Source: Wenzhouxiangella sp. XN24
Lineage (GTDB): Bacteria; Pseudomonadota; Gammaproteobacteria; Steroidobacterales; XN24
Assembly: GCF_011064545.1 (NCBI RefSeq)
Contig: NZ_JAAMFG010000034.1
Location: forward strand, 639,067-703,066
DNA length: 64,000 nt
Direction: 5' to 3'
Below the pieces are notes generated by a model. The model did not search any database. It was not told the origin of the DNA and worked only from the letters and a program-made list of their open reading frames with translations. Positions 46,205 to 56,117 of the stretch are shown piece after piece. A program made the position numbers and the translations under genes. Each line of letters opens with the position of its first letter. Positions within the stretch are counted from its first letter, which is position 1.

Positions 46205-47407
46205 ATGAACAACAGACCGCGCCGAGCACGCAACGTAGCATTCAAGATCCTGATAATACTGGCGGCCCTGGGTATTGCCATAACCTGGCTATGGTCCGCG
46301 CGAGAATCCCCGCCAGTCCCAGCCTTGGGCGACCGCCTTTTCGAGCCCCGCGACGTCGGGGCTACGACGGTCGCCATCGACGGGACGCGCTGGATGATTA
46401 ACGGCTCCGTAACCTACCCCGGCGGGCCGGCCGAGGGCCTGCTGATGAACGCGCGCATGGTCAATGCCGTCTTCGAGGACGATCGTCCGCAGTCGGAATG
46501 GCCACCGGCGCTCCCGGAGAACTTCAACCCGGACGCCAATACCGACGCCTTCATCGCCCGTATGCCGGAATACGTTGCCTACGGCATGCGCGCTTTCACG
46601 CTCAACCTCCAGGGCGGGTCGCCCAAGTACGAGGGGGCGCACAACTCCGCCTTCAACAGCGACGGGAGCTTACGGGACACTTACATGGCGCGCGTGGAAC
46701 GAGTGATCGAGGCCGCGGGTCGGGAAGGGGCCGTCATCATCCTCGGCCTGTTCTACCAGCGCCAGCACCACCAGGCACCCACCTCCAACCCGCGTGCGCT
46801 GAACGGCAAGGAAGCAATTCGTGCTGCCGTGGTCAACACCATGAACTGGATAAAGGCGAGAGGCTACGGCAACGTCATGATCGAGATCGCCAACGAATTC
46901 GATCACGGAGGATTCCAGAAGTGGCACGACGGCGAGTGGCTCGGTTCGGTGGAAGGCCAGGTCGAGTTGATCCAGCTCGCCCAAACCACCCACCACGGCT
47001 TGCTCGTATCCACCAGTCCCGGAGGCCATGGAACCGTGCCGGCAGAGATTGCCGAGGCGTCTGATTTCATCCTGCTTCACACAAATCACACGGACGTTCC
47101 CGATTATCCTGAACGAATCCGAGCCGCGTCGATTTATGACAAGCCAGTAGTAATCAACGAAGACGACAAGCTCGGCAAGCTGGGAGCTGAAGCTGCCCAG
47201 ACGGCCGTCGACAGCGGCGCCAGCTGGGGGTTAATGCTCTGGGACCAGAACCAGGCGGCCCCGTTTGAATTCGCCGGCGCGATAGACGATCCGGCCATCT
47301 ATAATCGAGTTCTTGCCCTCACTGGCGTGGCCCCCTTTTCGACCGGACACCAGGCTGACCGTCTCGACGACAAAATCCGGGCGGGTGAGAACTCGATTCG
47401 GCACTAG
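46205..47407 (+). CDS. Membrane-anchored glycoside hydrolase (GH-A clan, cellulase-like)
   Basis: 400 residues. One N-terminal helix (NVAFKILIILAALGIAITWLW) anchors it with the bulk in the periplasm. A TIM-barrel pattern follows: FEPRDVGATTVAIDGTRWMINGSVTYPGG, YGMRAFTLNLQGGSP, EGAVIILGLFYQRQHHQ, and the catalytic pair, Glu in MIEIANEFDH (acid/base, the NE motif) and Glu in PVVINEDDK (nucleophile). It probably trims or releases the exopolysaccharide. Its 3' end overlaps the convergent gtrA-like gene by 4 bases. Confidence 0.75.
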   Translation: MNNRPRRARNVAFKILIILAALGIAITWLWSARESPPVPALGDRLFEPRDVGATTVAIDGTRWMINGSVTYPGGPAEGLLMNARMVNAVFEDDRPQSEWPPALPENFNPDANTDAFIARMPEYVAYGMRAFTLNLQGGSPKYEGAHNSAFNSDGSLRDTYMARVERVIEAAGREGAVIILGLFYQRQHHQAPTSNPRALNGKEAIRAAVVNTMNWIKARGYGNVMIEIANEFDHGGFQKWHDGEWLGSVEGQVELIQLAQTTHHGLLVSTSPGGHGTVPAEIAEASDFILLHTNHTDVPDYPERIRAASIYDKPVVINEDDKLGKLGAEAAQTAVDSGASWGLMLWDQNQAAPFEFAGAIDDPAIYNRVLALTGVAPFSTGHQADRLDDKIRAGENSIRH

Positions 47408-47790
47408 CCTTGGGCCGACTTCCTTATGACATTGAGGAAATCGAGCACGAAATAGCGCACGAGAAAGAAGAAAGACAGCGCCACACCGGTAGACATCCCG
47501 CCACTCAATCCACCGTAACGGACCAGGAGCCAGATTGTCAGGGTAGAGAGCAACGTTACGGCCAAGTTGGCTACGGTATACCGCCAAAAGCTCGGCACGA
47601 TGACGCTCGCCAACAGGTAGCAATAGTACTTGGCGACGAACAGTCCCGAAATTACCAAAAGAGACGCAAGTCCTGGACTCCAGCCCATGACATCGATTGC
47701 CAGGGTATTCAAGCCTACGGCAAGCACGAAGAAGCCGCCGCCAATAAGCGTAAACATGGAGAAATTCTTCAGCATATAAAGCCGATTCAA
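47404..47790 (-). CDS. GtrA-family membrane protein
   Basis: 128 residues, four transmembrane helices (FSMFTLIGGGFFVLAVGLNTLAIDV, LASLLVISGLFVAKYYCYLLASV, YTVANLAVTLLSTLTIWLLV, MSTGVALSFFFLVRYFVLDFLNV). GtrA proteins work with GT2 polyprenyl-phosphate glycosyltransferases and flip the lipid-linked sugar. The partner could be the GT2 at 34958. The start overlaps the methyltransferase end by 4 bases. Confidence 0.85.
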   Translation of the reverse strand: MNRLYMLKNFSMFTLIGGGFFVLAVGLNTLAIDVMGWSPGLASLLVISGLFVAKYYCYLLASVIVPSFWRYTVANLAVTLLSTLTIWLLVRYGGLSGGMSTGVALSFFFLVRYFVLDFLNVIRKSAQG

Positions 47791-48431
47791 TTGGCCGGTC
47801 TCTCATGAATCACGACGAAAGTCGGTGACAGTAATCCGATCAGCCGGCGGATGCGAAACTTGACGATGACATAGGGAAAGAACCCGTATAGCCTCGCCCT
47901 TGGAAACAAGCGCTTGATATCGGCAATGCAGAAAAAGTGGAGATGCCCAGGATGCTGTAGGTCCTTGGGGGTCATCCCGAAAAGCCTGGCCACTGGATAA
48001 AGCCAGAAAGTGCTGTTCGGTGTTGTCAAGACCAACCTGCCGCCCGGCTTCAGAACTCGGTTGCACTCGCTCACAAACGCTTCCGGCGAGACCAGGTGCT
48101 CGATCACTTCGCTGCACCAGATTAAGTCAAAGCTCGCTTCCGGGAACGGCAATCCGTTGTTGACATCAACGACCTGGCATTGTTCGTAGACTCGGTTGAT
48201 ATCTATGGAGGTTACCGTGTAACCGCGCTGTTCCATCCATTGGGACTGAGTGCCACTGCGGCAACCCACGTCCAAGGCCGTCCGCCCTGCGCCGTCTGGC
48301 ACAAAACCCAAGGCGATCAGCTTGCCCTTGGTCGTCGTGCGAAGATTGCCTTGCCCGAGGTCAATCGGCAGTTTTTTCAATATTTCAATCAATGACATGG
48401 CGCTAAACTCGCGGGGGTGCATATCAGTCAC
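47787..48431 (-). CDS. Class I SAM-dependent methyltransferase (Methyltransf_11 type)
   Basis: 214 residues from GTG 48431; ATG codons at 48422 and 48398 are alternative starts. Motif I TALDVGCRSGTQSQWMEQRG, VTSIDINRV, FDLIWCSEVIEHLVSPEAFVSECNRVLKPGGRLVLTTPNSTFW. Typical of polysaccharide-locus methyltransferases that act on sugar or lipid-linked intermediates. Coupled to the GtrA-like gene. Confidence 0.88.
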   Translation of the reverse strand: MTDMHPREFSAMSLIEILKKLPIDLGQGNLRTTTKGKLIALGFVPDGAGRTALDVGCRSGTQSQWMEQRGYTVTSIDINRVYEQCQVVDVNNGLPFPEASFDLIWCSEVIEHLVSPEAFVSECNRVLKPGGRLVLTTPNSTFWLYPVARLFGMTPKDLQHPGHLHFFCIADIKRLFPRARLYGFFPYVIVKFRIRRLIGLLSPTFVVIHERPAN

Positions 48432-48954
48432 ACATCAGCTCTCCGCGAGACCCTGCACGTGCAACAGCACGTTCGAGACGTATCGAAATGCGGGGAGGTC
48501 CACCGATTGACTTTAGTTCAGTCTTCGTCGGTTTAAAACCGGTTGGAGCACTTTAGGGCGTGCCCCGGGGTTTTGCAGACACCTGAGAAGGATGCATTAA
48601 ATGCAAGATCATCGCAGGGGGGAAAAATCCCGGTCAATAGAGCCCGGGACCGACTTGACATTTAAGTTACGATTCATATGGCCGTGCGGTAAAATGCGGC
48701 ACTAAGTCAACAGTGGTTGACCGGGGGATCTAGAATAATTGGTCCAGCCTCCCCCTGCCAGATCATTCAACCAGAGACTTGCTATTGAGGTCGAAACGAA
48801 ATTGCGCGGCGGGGACTGCCTGGGGAGAGATTGTGGACGCCAAACGGAATGTGGCACAAGTACCTAGGATAACTCGTTCGCCCGATCGCGATTCATCGCC
48901 TTTATACATCGGACCCGGGTAATCGGGTTATCGTCACGGCAGGGAAAGTCAATA
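48432..48954. other. Divergent intergenic region
   Basis: About 520 bases between divergent genes. A -35-like TTGACA lies at 48655-48660, but no convincing -10 follows at the right distance. No gene, RNA or repeat recognised. It probably holds promoters for the methyltransferase/GtrA pair and the GT-C gene. Confidence 0.4.
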
Positions 48955-50934
48955 GTGTCGGACACAAGACGGGCTGGTGAACCAAAGGATACGCGTATAG
49001 CCCCATGGGAGCAGCGAGCGTGGTTGAGCTTGGCTTTTCTCACCGTGGCCACAGGCATCTATTACCGATTCCTTGGGTTTTCTCAGTGGTCTTTGGCGAC
49101 TGACGAATATTACGTCTATCGCTCCGTGACATTCATTCTCTCCACTGGGCTGCCAGAGTTTCCTTGCGGTGGCTACTATACGCGCGGGCTTCTCTATCAA
49201 TATATTGTCGCGCCGCTTCTACTGGTAGGAATGAGTCCCGCGTCCGCCCTGCGCGTGGTAACAATTCTCAGCAATCTGGCCTTGTTCCCCGCCATATGGC
49301 TTTTGGCCAGGAAACTCGGAGGCCCCAGGGTCGCGGCGGCCGCAATAATCATCCTTTCATTATCCGTATGGCAGATAGAAATGGCCCGTTTCGGACGGAT
49401 GTATGCTCCGTTCCAGGCCATCTTCTTGTGGTACGTCTACCACCTTTATCGATTGATGACAGAGGCGGACCATCGACGATGGCCGTACCTTATTTGCCTT
49501 TCGATCGTCGGGCCCCTGGTTTGGGAAGGCGGTGTCATACTAGCTTTGCTCAACTTCATTCCTCTGCTTGCGCACCAGAAATATAGAACTTGGTCGAGCG
49601 TAGTTGTCTCAATAATGGTTATCGCCGCGGTCTTGGCGTTCCTGTCAATTAACTTTCGCACGCTAGGAGCCGCTACTGCCCTGCCACCAGAATCTGCTGG
49701 CGGCGCGGTTTCGACCAAGTCACTCATCGGCAGCATTCCCATCCTACTTCCGGACGCACTAGCTGAACCCTGGTCGGCAGCTGTGGTTTTCGGACTCATT
49801 GCTCTAGTGCTCTTTGCGATGACGCGAATCGCCCCGCGCCGTGTTGGAACGCAAGCGATACTGGGGCTCGGCCTAATTTTTGTCACGCTGCTTTTCAATC
49901 AACTGCTGCTGGCGATCATGGTATTTTTCGGCGCCGTGTTGATTGGTTGGCTACCGAGATCCGTCGCACGCCAAAGGTCACTCACGTTACTATGGTTTTC
50001 GTTTCTAGTTCTCGCCGCGTGGTGGGTGTTCTATTCAGTAGCAGTGCTAGGAAATAACCTGCGTCTCACACAGCAATTGGAACCTTTGGTCAAGTTTCCC
50101 GATCTGTATGCAAGCCTGATTTTTCCTTGGGCCAACGTCGACTTATTGCTGTCCGTTTTGCTCGCCTTGGGCATTGGCCTCGCAGGTCTCTTTGGCGTGA
50201 TCCGCCCAAAGGAACCGATGGCGGGTGTGTCCGCGTTGTTATTGACCTTGCTTTTTTCCTTCGTGCTTATCGGTGGATCCGCTTCGCTCTACCATGAGAC
50301 AAGATACGCGTTTTTTCTTTATCCCCTTTTCGTGATATTGGCCTTGTTTGGGATAGCGTCTTCGGCCAGAAACTTGATGCCAAGAACCAGCTGGCCTACC
50401 TCTATGGCGTTGATCGCATTTCTGGCAGCCTTCGGGGCCACGAATGATCTGTCATTTGACCACTTGCGAAACATAAATAGTTACGACACCAACTTCCGGG
50501 TCGCCATGCCCGATGCAGAGGCAAGGCACTATTACACGCGCCATGATTACGCGAGTGCCTCAGCGTTTGTAGACAGCAACAAGTCACCAGATGATCAGAT
50601 CATAACCACGTCTGTCCCTGCGACGCTCTATCTCGAGTCCGTAGGCTACGTCTACCTTGACCGGTCGGACCATAGACATCGTGGTCAGGCGTGCAACTTC
50701 GGAAGAGCTGAGCGCTGGAGCAATTGGCCCCTACTTTCCAGCATTGATGAGGTTGACGTCACAATCGATGCGGATAACGGTGGCCATTACACGTGGGTAA
50801 TCGCGGATCACCTCTCATTGCGCGACGATGAATGGACCGCGTACCTGAATGATCGGGATCGCTTCGATAACGAATATGTATCACCAGACGGACGACTTCG
50901 AGTATTCAGGACCAGACACCATGGCGACGATTAG
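48955..50934 (+). CDS. GT-C (GT39/ArnT-like) integral membrane glycosyltransferase
   Basis: 659 residues from GTG 48955. About 12 hydrophobic helices. The first periplasmic loop has the GT-C acidic motif (QWSLATDEYYVYRS), and the second has GGYYTRGLLYQYIVAP, typical of PMT_2/ArnT proteins that use polyprenyl-phosphate sugars. A soluble C-terminal domain (about 520-659) follows the last helix. It adds a sugar to an acceptor in the periplasm, probably the growing polysaccharide. Its GC content is visibly lower than its neighbours, suggesting later acquisition. Confidence 0.85.
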   Translation: MSDTRRAGEPKDTRIAPWEQRAWLSLAFLTVATGIYYRFLGFSQWSLATDEYYVYRSVTFILSTGLPEFPCGGYYTRGLLYQYIVAPLLLVGMSPASALRVVTILSNLALFPAIWLLARKLGGPRVAAAAIIILSLSVWQIEMARFGRMYAPFQAIFLWYVYHLYRLMTEADHRRWPYLICLSIVGPLVWEGGVILALLNFIPLLAHQKYRTWSSVVVSIMVIAAVLAFLSINFRTLGAATALPPESAGGAVSTKSLIGSIPILLPDALAEPWSAAVVFGLIALVLFAMTRIAPRRVGTQAILGLGLIFVTLLFNQLLLAIMVFFGAVLIGWLPRSVARQRSLTLLWFSFLVLAAWWVFYSVAVLGNNLRLTQQLEPLVKFPDLYASLIFPWANVDLLLSVLLALGIGLAGLFGVIRPKEPMAGVSALLLTLLFSFVLIGGSASLYHETRYAFFLYPLFVILALFGIASSARNLMPRTSWPTSMALIAFLAAFGATNDLSFDHLRNINSYDTNFRVAMPDAEARHYYTRHDYASASAFVDSNKSPDDQIITTSVPATLYLESVGYVYLDRSDHRHRGQACNFGRAERWSNWPLLSSIDEVDVTIDADNGGHYTWVIADHLSLRDDEWTAYLNDRDRFDNEYVSPDGRLRVFRTRHHGDD

Positions 50935-50982
50935 TATCATGTGGCGACTGTTCTAATTCACTGATTACGGCCAGCGTCGTTT

Positions 50983-52101
50983 TCAGCCGCCCGTCCCGTT
51001 GGATAAACTGTGTCGCGGCATCCCAATGGTGTCCCAGGCCTTATACGGCAGTTTCAGATGCCAGCGGCGCAACAGCTGCAGACAAACCAGTTCAGTGCGC
51101 CGCCGTCCCATAGCCGCTTTGTATTGCTCATTTTTGCCTTTCCCTCCAAGGAGGTCGAACCAGGCCAGGCCATCGTGGCAGGCCCGCTCGAGCACGTAAC
51201 CGAAATGCATCCAGCCAGGCGACACACGTTTGACCGGCGAAGGCCTGAAGGCTGACGTAAGAGCGTACTCGTGATCGGCTGCCCTGAAATTCACCATTAC
51301 CGATATGGGTTCCCCTTCGAATTCCAGAACAGACATCACTGGAACGCCGCGCCGTGCCTGGATCCGAGCGATATCATCCAGAAAGAGCTGCCAGTGGCGT
51401 TCCAAGGGACGGCCCCACCGTAAGCGATGCAAGTCATCGAAGATGCGCCAAGCATGGTCGAAGTCCTGTGCGGCGAGAATCCGCTCGGAAACCTGACCCA
51501 CCTTTTCCAGCCGTCGGCGACTTCCGAAAATTCGTTCCCGAGTTCCGCGTCCAAGCATATCGGTAACGATGCTTGGTTTCTGGGCAAGCGGCACTTCCCA
51601 TGCATCGAATTCATCGGCTTCGCGCAAATACCCGCCGCATAGACCCTCGAGCTTCTTGAACATACGATGGGTCACGCCATCGCGCGGTGTGTAGGACACC
51701 ACCAATTCGTCCCAGCAACTATCCTGCGCCAGCTCGCCGGCGAAGCGGCTGATCACCATATCCTCATGCGCTGGATCGACAATCACATCAGTACGCTCGG
51801 AGAAAACAGTCAGATCGTCGCCTCTCCCCGTACCGAGGAACTCGTACCTACGTCCTCGAAGCCCCGCACGGTGGCGCATGGTCCGCTCGGTTAGAAGCAG
51901 GAGCCCCACAAGTCGCTCGCCGGTTGTTAGGGACCACTTCTGGAGAATCCCGCCAAATCGGACGCCGAAATGATCCCACCAGGTCGCCAGCCACTCCGGG
52001 GAATTGAAGAGCGGGTCCGCGTCAGAGCGTGCCAAGAGATCAGCCCATGCGCCTGCCTGATCATCGAGCGACGCAAGAACCTGACGATCAAACTTCAGCA
52101 T
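50983..52101 (-). CDS. GNAT-type (BioF2/CelD-like, FemAB-related) acyltransferase
   Basis: 372 residues from ATG 52101; in-frame starts at 52152/52155 would overlap the upstream gene. Features: DPLFNSPEWLATWWDHFG, RYEFLGTGRGDDLTVF, FGSRRRLEKVGQ, PVMSVLEFEGEPISVMVNFRAADHEYALTSAFRP, GWMHFGYVLERACHDGLAWFDLLGGKGKNEQYKAAMG. This is the acetyltransferase family common in exopolysaccharide loci, including PEP-CTERM loci, thought to N- or O-acylate sugars. Last of a four-gene minus-strand operon. Confidence 0.88.
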   Translation of the reverse strand: MLKFDRQVLASLDDQAGAWADLLARSDADPLFNSPEWLATWWDHFGVRFGGILQKWSLTTGERLVGLLLLTERTMRHRAGLRGRRYEFLGTGRGDDLTVFSERTDVIVDPAHEDMVISRFAGELAQDSCWDELVVSYTPRDGVTHRMFKKLEGLCGGYLREADEFDAWEVPLAQKPSIVTDMLGRGTRERIFGSRRRLEKVGQVSERILAAQDFDHAWRIFDDLHRLRWGRPLERHWQLFLDDIARIQARRGVPVMSVLEFEGEPISVMVNFRAADHEYALTSAFRPSPVKRVSPGWMHFGYVLERACHDGLAWFDLLGGKGKNEQYKAAMGRRRTELVCLQLLRRWHLKLPYKAWDTIGMPRHSLSNGTGG

Positions 52102-52129
52102 GTTGGGCGCACATCTCAAGGCAAATCGA

Positions 52130-53815
52130 TCATCTGCGGTACCTGAACCCATCAATAGCGACTATGCCCCCGGCGCGGGAATAATTATGAACACCAAGAT
52201 TGAACGGCCAGTCTTTTCGCGGTCCGACACGTGCAACCGTTCTTTCGGAATAGCTCTCCGGCGTTAACTCGGTGATTTCCTGAAAGATGATCGCTTCTCC
52301 ATAATGGCGCCGGCAATCCTGCGCCGGTCGAATCAACTTTCCGTTCTCGCGGAACACCTGGCCCGCCATCCTCGACCCCTTGAGGCCTTCGTGAATCGGA
52401 CTACCGGCGAATCGCTTGTAGGGGCCGTCCAGGTGCTCCGCATAGTAAAGCTGCGTGTTGTCGTCGGCGCCGTCCTCGTTGCAAAAGGAAAAGAACAGCC
52501 ACCAGTAACCCCCCTCCTCGAGCAGTACCGGGTCGGCAACGACCATGTCCTCGAGCAGGGTCGCGCAGGGCTGCCAATCATGCGGGAACGCGCGACTGTG
52601 ATAGAGCACGAGTCGTCCAGACTCGGACTGCTCCGGCAACATGAAATACTCGTTCCGATACTCGAACACCCCCGGGAATGACACGTGATGAGGCAGCACG
52701 AGAACAGGCTCGGCGTTCGCCCATTCCTCGGGGCACGCTGCATTCATTACCGAGATAAACCCCTTACCTTCGCGGAAACGCAATTCTTCCATGAACAGCC
52801 AGGTGACTCCGTCCTTGGCGACCAGGCACGGATCGGCTAACAATCGGTCCTCGGCGACGTCGATCCACCTCACCTCATCAAAGCGTTGTTTGCGCCAGTC
52901 GGCGGCCACGTCTGATGCCAGCCCAATGGACCACTGAACACGCTCGCCTCGGCCAGCAGTGGTTGACTTCAAAGCCGTGGAGACTGTTCTCCGCAACATC
53001 GCGAACCCCTCCCGCCAGCCCGGTCCGTGACTGGCCTCGTCCGGGAGGGAAACGCCCTCATCCGAAACGGACTTCCGCGCATTCTGAAACTCGGCGAGAC
53101 TGCATTCCGCCAAGGACAGGATTGCATCCTTGAATAGACGTACGCTGGCCCGAGACAAGCGCCCACGTGTCATTGTCGGCGAACTCGGGTGTACGCGACA
53201 TTCAGAGCTTCCAAGCAGCAGTGGGACGGGTCTCGAAGCTGAAACGGAAGCCAGAACCGTCCTCGCAGTGGGTTCCCCACGAAGCGTTGGGCGGAAGCCC
53301 TCGAGCGCCCCACCCGTATACCCACCGGTGGACGAAAACCACCAGACCGGCGCAATGGGAGCCTGCGCTAACGACTCTGATCCATGGCTGGCGACTAAAG
53401 AAACCAACACGTCCGGTAACGGGATGGCCTCCTGCTCGTTTCCAGAATCAGGTCCCAACAACGGTCGCCACTCGGCTTCAGTAAGCAACGGCACGCCACC
53501 CACTTCGCTCAAGCCCACGACATTCGATGAGCTATGGCACTTTTCCACACCTCGGATGGATTCGTCTATCCGGAGCAGGAGGCTGGCAAGGCCACCCGGG
53601 GCGTCTTCCCGCCTCCCGTGACCCCGAAGAACCCCGATCCAAACCACCTCGATGTGCGCAGCCTGTTCGGCAATACGGATGATCTCGCGATCTCGCCAAG
53701 TCAACCGATTACCACCGACGATAAAGGCCAGCTTGACCTGCGGGGGGTCACTTCGGCGAGTCATAGGAAATTCGTGCTCATCCGCTCCCCGCACGCGATT
53801 CTCCGATTGGATCAC
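52130..53815 (-). CDS. GINT1-like protein with beta-propeller domain (polysaccharide-locus enzyme)
   Basis: 561 residues from GTG 53815 (GTGA overlap with the upstream gene; ATG 53764 possible). The N-terminal third is a Rossmann-like formyltransferase-type region (KLAFIVGGNRLTWRDREIIRIAEQAAHIEVVWIGVL). The C-terminal half is a five-bladed propeller pattern: RWIDVAEDRLLADPCLVAKDGVTWLFMEELRF, HHVSFPGVFEYRNEYFMLPEQSESGRLVLYHS, VADPVLLEEGGYWWLFFSF, IRPAQDCRRHYGEAIIFQEI. This layout occurs in bacterial relatives of plant glucosamine inositolphosphorylceramide transferase (GINT1). Activity is inferred. Confidence 0.65.
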   Translation of the reverse strand: MIQSENRVRGADEHEFPMTRRSDPPQVKLAFIVGGNRLTWRDREIIRIAEQAAHIEVVWIGVLRGHGRREDAPGGLASLLLRIDESIRGVEKCHSSSNVVGLSEVGGVPLLTEAEWRPLLGPDSGNEQEAIPLPDVLVSLVASHGSESLAQAPIAPVWWFSSTGGYTGGALEGFRPTLRGEPTARTVLASVSASRPVPLLLGSSECRVHPSSPTMTRGRLSRASVRLFKDAILSLAECSLAEFQNARKSVSDEGVSLPDEASHGPGWREGFAMLRRTVSTALKSTTAGRGERVQWSIGLASDVAADWRKQRFDEVRWIDVAEDRLLADPCLVAKDGVTWLFMEELRFREGKGFISVMNAACPEEWANAEPVLVLPHHVSFPGVFEYRNEYFMLPEQSESGRLVLYHSRAFPHDWQPCATLLEDMVVADPVLLEEGGYWWLFFSFCNEDGADDNTQLYYAEHLDGPYKRFAGSPIHEGLKGSRMAGQVFRENGKLIRPAQDCRRHYGEAIIFQEITELTPESYSERTVARVGPRKDWPFNLGVHNYSRAGGIVAIDGFRYRR

Positions 53816-54984
53816 TCAACAGCACTGAGCGACCCATGCTTTTCTTCACGGAATACCTCCGCCAACACACGTCCGATCTCCAGCACATCGCCTTCCCGAA
53901 CATCCGAGTGTACCGGCAGCGTCAGTAGCCGACCCGCGAATTCCCTAGCGTGCGAGACGCTCGACCAGCGGCATGCAGGCACACTCGGTAGATCCGGGAG
54001 TGCCTTCCCATACATTACGGAAGAACCAAGTCCACGCCGAGTGAGCGATCGGTGCAGGGTATCGCGGACCTCCCCACTAGGACAAAGAACAGGATACCTT
54101 GGCATCGTGGCACGGTTCGTCTCCCCCCGGCAGAGCGCGAGATCAACCACCCCCCCCTGTCGGGCTAGCAGCGCGCCCAACAACTCTGTAACCGTGTTCT
54201 GCTGCCTGGACCTCACTTCTCCCAGCTGCGCCAAGGCGTAGGTGGCGCGATGTTGATCCAAGCAGCGGATTTCGTCCAGCGGCCTGTACCTCGTGATTCC
54301 GACCCCGAGTCCGGGAAGCCGTGTTGCCATCCCATAGACGGACGGATGGATTGCCATGTTGTACGCCCATCGCCTCAACCGCGTTTCTACTGGCCGTGGC
54401 CGTGAAGGCTGAATGTAGGTTCGCGGGTCAACGTTCGAGAATGCGCCGCGGCGAACCAATAGCACCCCGCCCCCGAGCGCTCCTGCCGGCTTCCCCCTCC
54501 CAAAGCTCAGGACTACGAGCGACGCCAGGGGATCCCATTCCCCATTTCCCGGAAGTCGCTGGGCGCTGTCCTCGATGGCAACCGTTCCATGCTTCGCCGC
54601 CAACGCAACAAGCTTGTCGATCCGCTCAGCAACACCGAGGAAGTGAACACCGATCACCGCGAGAACGTCATCGTCCAACTGCTGATCAAGACACTCCATG
54701 TCCATAAAGGGCAGGTCAGGCGCCGTATCCACCAACTCCGGGACCAGGCCGGCAAAGACAACCGCAGATACCAGGTCCGGACAACCGTATGCGGGCAACA
54801 GGACCCGGCACCGGTCCCGGTCCCGTTGTTGCTGTTTGAGCAACATAAGCGCCAGCGCCAGCGCCGCCGTCCCGGATTGAACCAGCCAGGGCTGATAATC
54901 TGCCGGCCACAATTCTTCTCTGGCAACATCCACTGGAGTAAAAGGTAGACTGTCGCCAGCAGGCCGCAAGGTACGAATTATCAT
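53812..54984 (-). CDS. DegT/DnrJ/EryC1-family (PLP) aminotransferase-like protein
   Basis: 390 residues. QSGTAALALALMLL (cofactor phosphate site), LLPAYGCPDLVSAVVFAGLVPELVDT, AIEDSAQRLPG, and the PLP lysine region SFGRGKPAGALGGGVLL with Lys in GRGKP. The spacing matches the DegT family, which makes amino sugars on nucleotide carriers. The order with GT2 and acyltransferase genes suggests an amino sugar that is then acylated. 4-base overlaps on both sides. Confidence 0.87.
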   Translation of the reverse strand: MIIRTLRPAGDSLPFTPVDVAREELWPADYQPWLVQSGTAALALALMLLKQQQRDRDRCRVLLPAYGCPDLVSAVVFAGLVPELVDTAPDLPFMDMECLDQQLDDDVLAVIGVHFLGVAERIDKLVALAAKHGTVAIEDSAQRLPGNGEWDPLASLVVLSFGRGKPAGALGGGVLLVRRGAFSNVDPRTYIQPSRPRPVETRLRRWAYNMAIHPSVYGMATRLPGLGVGITRYRPLDEIRCLDQHRATYALAQLGEVRSRQQNTVTELLGALLARQGGVVDLALCRGETNRATMPRYPVLCPSGEVRDTLHRSLTRRGLGSSVMYGKALPDLPSVPACRWSSVSHAREFAGRLLTLPVHSDVREGDVLEIGRVLAEVFREEKHGSLSAVE

Positions 54985-56117
54985 CGGCGAGACGGATTCC
55001 AGGTCACGATCCGCTCCCCGCGCAGATAGCGCACCAAGCCATCTGCAAGCGCGACGTTAACAAGCACGAAGTAATGGGCGATCCTGATCAATCCGATGCT
55101 ACGCAGCGCGGGCCAGAACCATGCAGCCGCAACCAGCATGTACCCCACCACCTGGACGGCAAAAAACGCGCCGTACCAGGGGTTGGCTGTGGCCAGCACG
55201 CCGCTCGAAACGAAAACAAGCACGAGAAACCAGGGTACCGCCCACCGGAGCAGCTTGTGACTCCATGCCTCGAATGCAAACCAACCGTACCGGACAGGAT
55301 TCAGCACCTCGCGAAAGGTAACTAGTCCAGCAATACCGCGAACGACGGTCCTGCGTTTACGGCGATACTCATCGGCCGGCTGTTTTAAGTCTGTATAGAT
55401 GCCGACGACGTCCGGGTTGCTGACCGCCCGAAGCCCCAGCCGCACACAAGTCAACGCAACGGTGAAATCACTCGGGGTATCGGTTCGCCAGTGCTCACAG
55501 ACTTTCCGACGGGCGGCAAAAAACGAGCCCGAAAGTCCCACCAGTCCGGCAAGACGCGACTCCAGCCGCCGCAACCACATCTCGTAGCGAACGTAAAGGC
55601 CTTCGCCAACCAATCTGCCGTCGCTCGTGACAAACCGGTCCTCGCTGGAGACTGCGCCAACCGTCGGGTCGTCGAAAGCCGCCAACAACGCCTCGAGGCT
55701 TCCTGGAGCGATACGAGTCGCAACATCCGAAAAGACCAGGATATCGCCCTTCGCGCTGGATATGCCGAGTCGTTGGCCAGATTCCTTGCCATCACGTGAT
55801 TCCTGGCGAACGAGCCGGACACGCGAATCTCGAATCCCGGCGACAATCTCGTCGGTCCCGTCATTCGAAGCGTCAGATACTACGATTACTTCCCCCTGTC
55901 GCGACCCAAGCAGAGCAAGGGTGTCAGTGATTTTTTCGCGGATTCGCGCAGCTTCGTTATGCGCGGTGATGATGACACTGATCTCTCGGGTCGCACCGGC
56001 GTCCCATGCGACATTACGCTCGGGGCGCACTGCCACTATGATGATCAAAATCAAGGGGTACAACAGATAACTGTAACCGGCGCCCAGGACCGCCAGCCAG
56101 AAGATTATCTCCACCAC
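54981..56117 (-). CDS. GT2 family processive-type glycosyltransferase
   Basis: 378 residues. N-terminal helix (IIFWLAVLGAGYSYLLYPLILIIIVAV), GT-A core EISVIITAHNEAARIREKITDTLALLG, VIVVSDASNDGTDEIV, GDILVFSDVATRIAPGSLEALLAAF, GLSGSFFAARRKV, then a QxxRW-like region (YRRKRRTVVRGIAGLV) and three C-terminal helices. It resembles IcaA/BcsA-related membrane synthases with the acceptor site, so it may polymerise or extend the chain. First gene of the operon. Confidence 0.9.
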   Translation of the reverse strand: MVEIIFWLAVLGAGYSYLLYPLILIIIVAVRPERNVAWDAGATREISVIITAHNEAARIREKITDTLALLGSRQGEVIVVSDASNDGTDEIVAGIRDSRVRLVRQESRDGKESGQRLGISSAKGDILVFSDVATRIAPGSLEALLAAFDDPTVGAVSSEDRFVTSDGRLVGEGLYVRYEMWLRRLESRLAGLVGLSGSFFAARRKVCEHWRTDTPSDFTVALTCVRLGLRAVSNPDVVGIYTDLKQPADEYRRKRRTVVRGIAGLVTFREVLNPVRYGWFAFEAWSHKLLRWAVPWFLVLVFVSSGVLATANPWYGAFFAVQVVGYMLVAAAWFWPALRSIGLIRIAHYFVLVNVALADGLVRYLRGERIVTWNPSRR

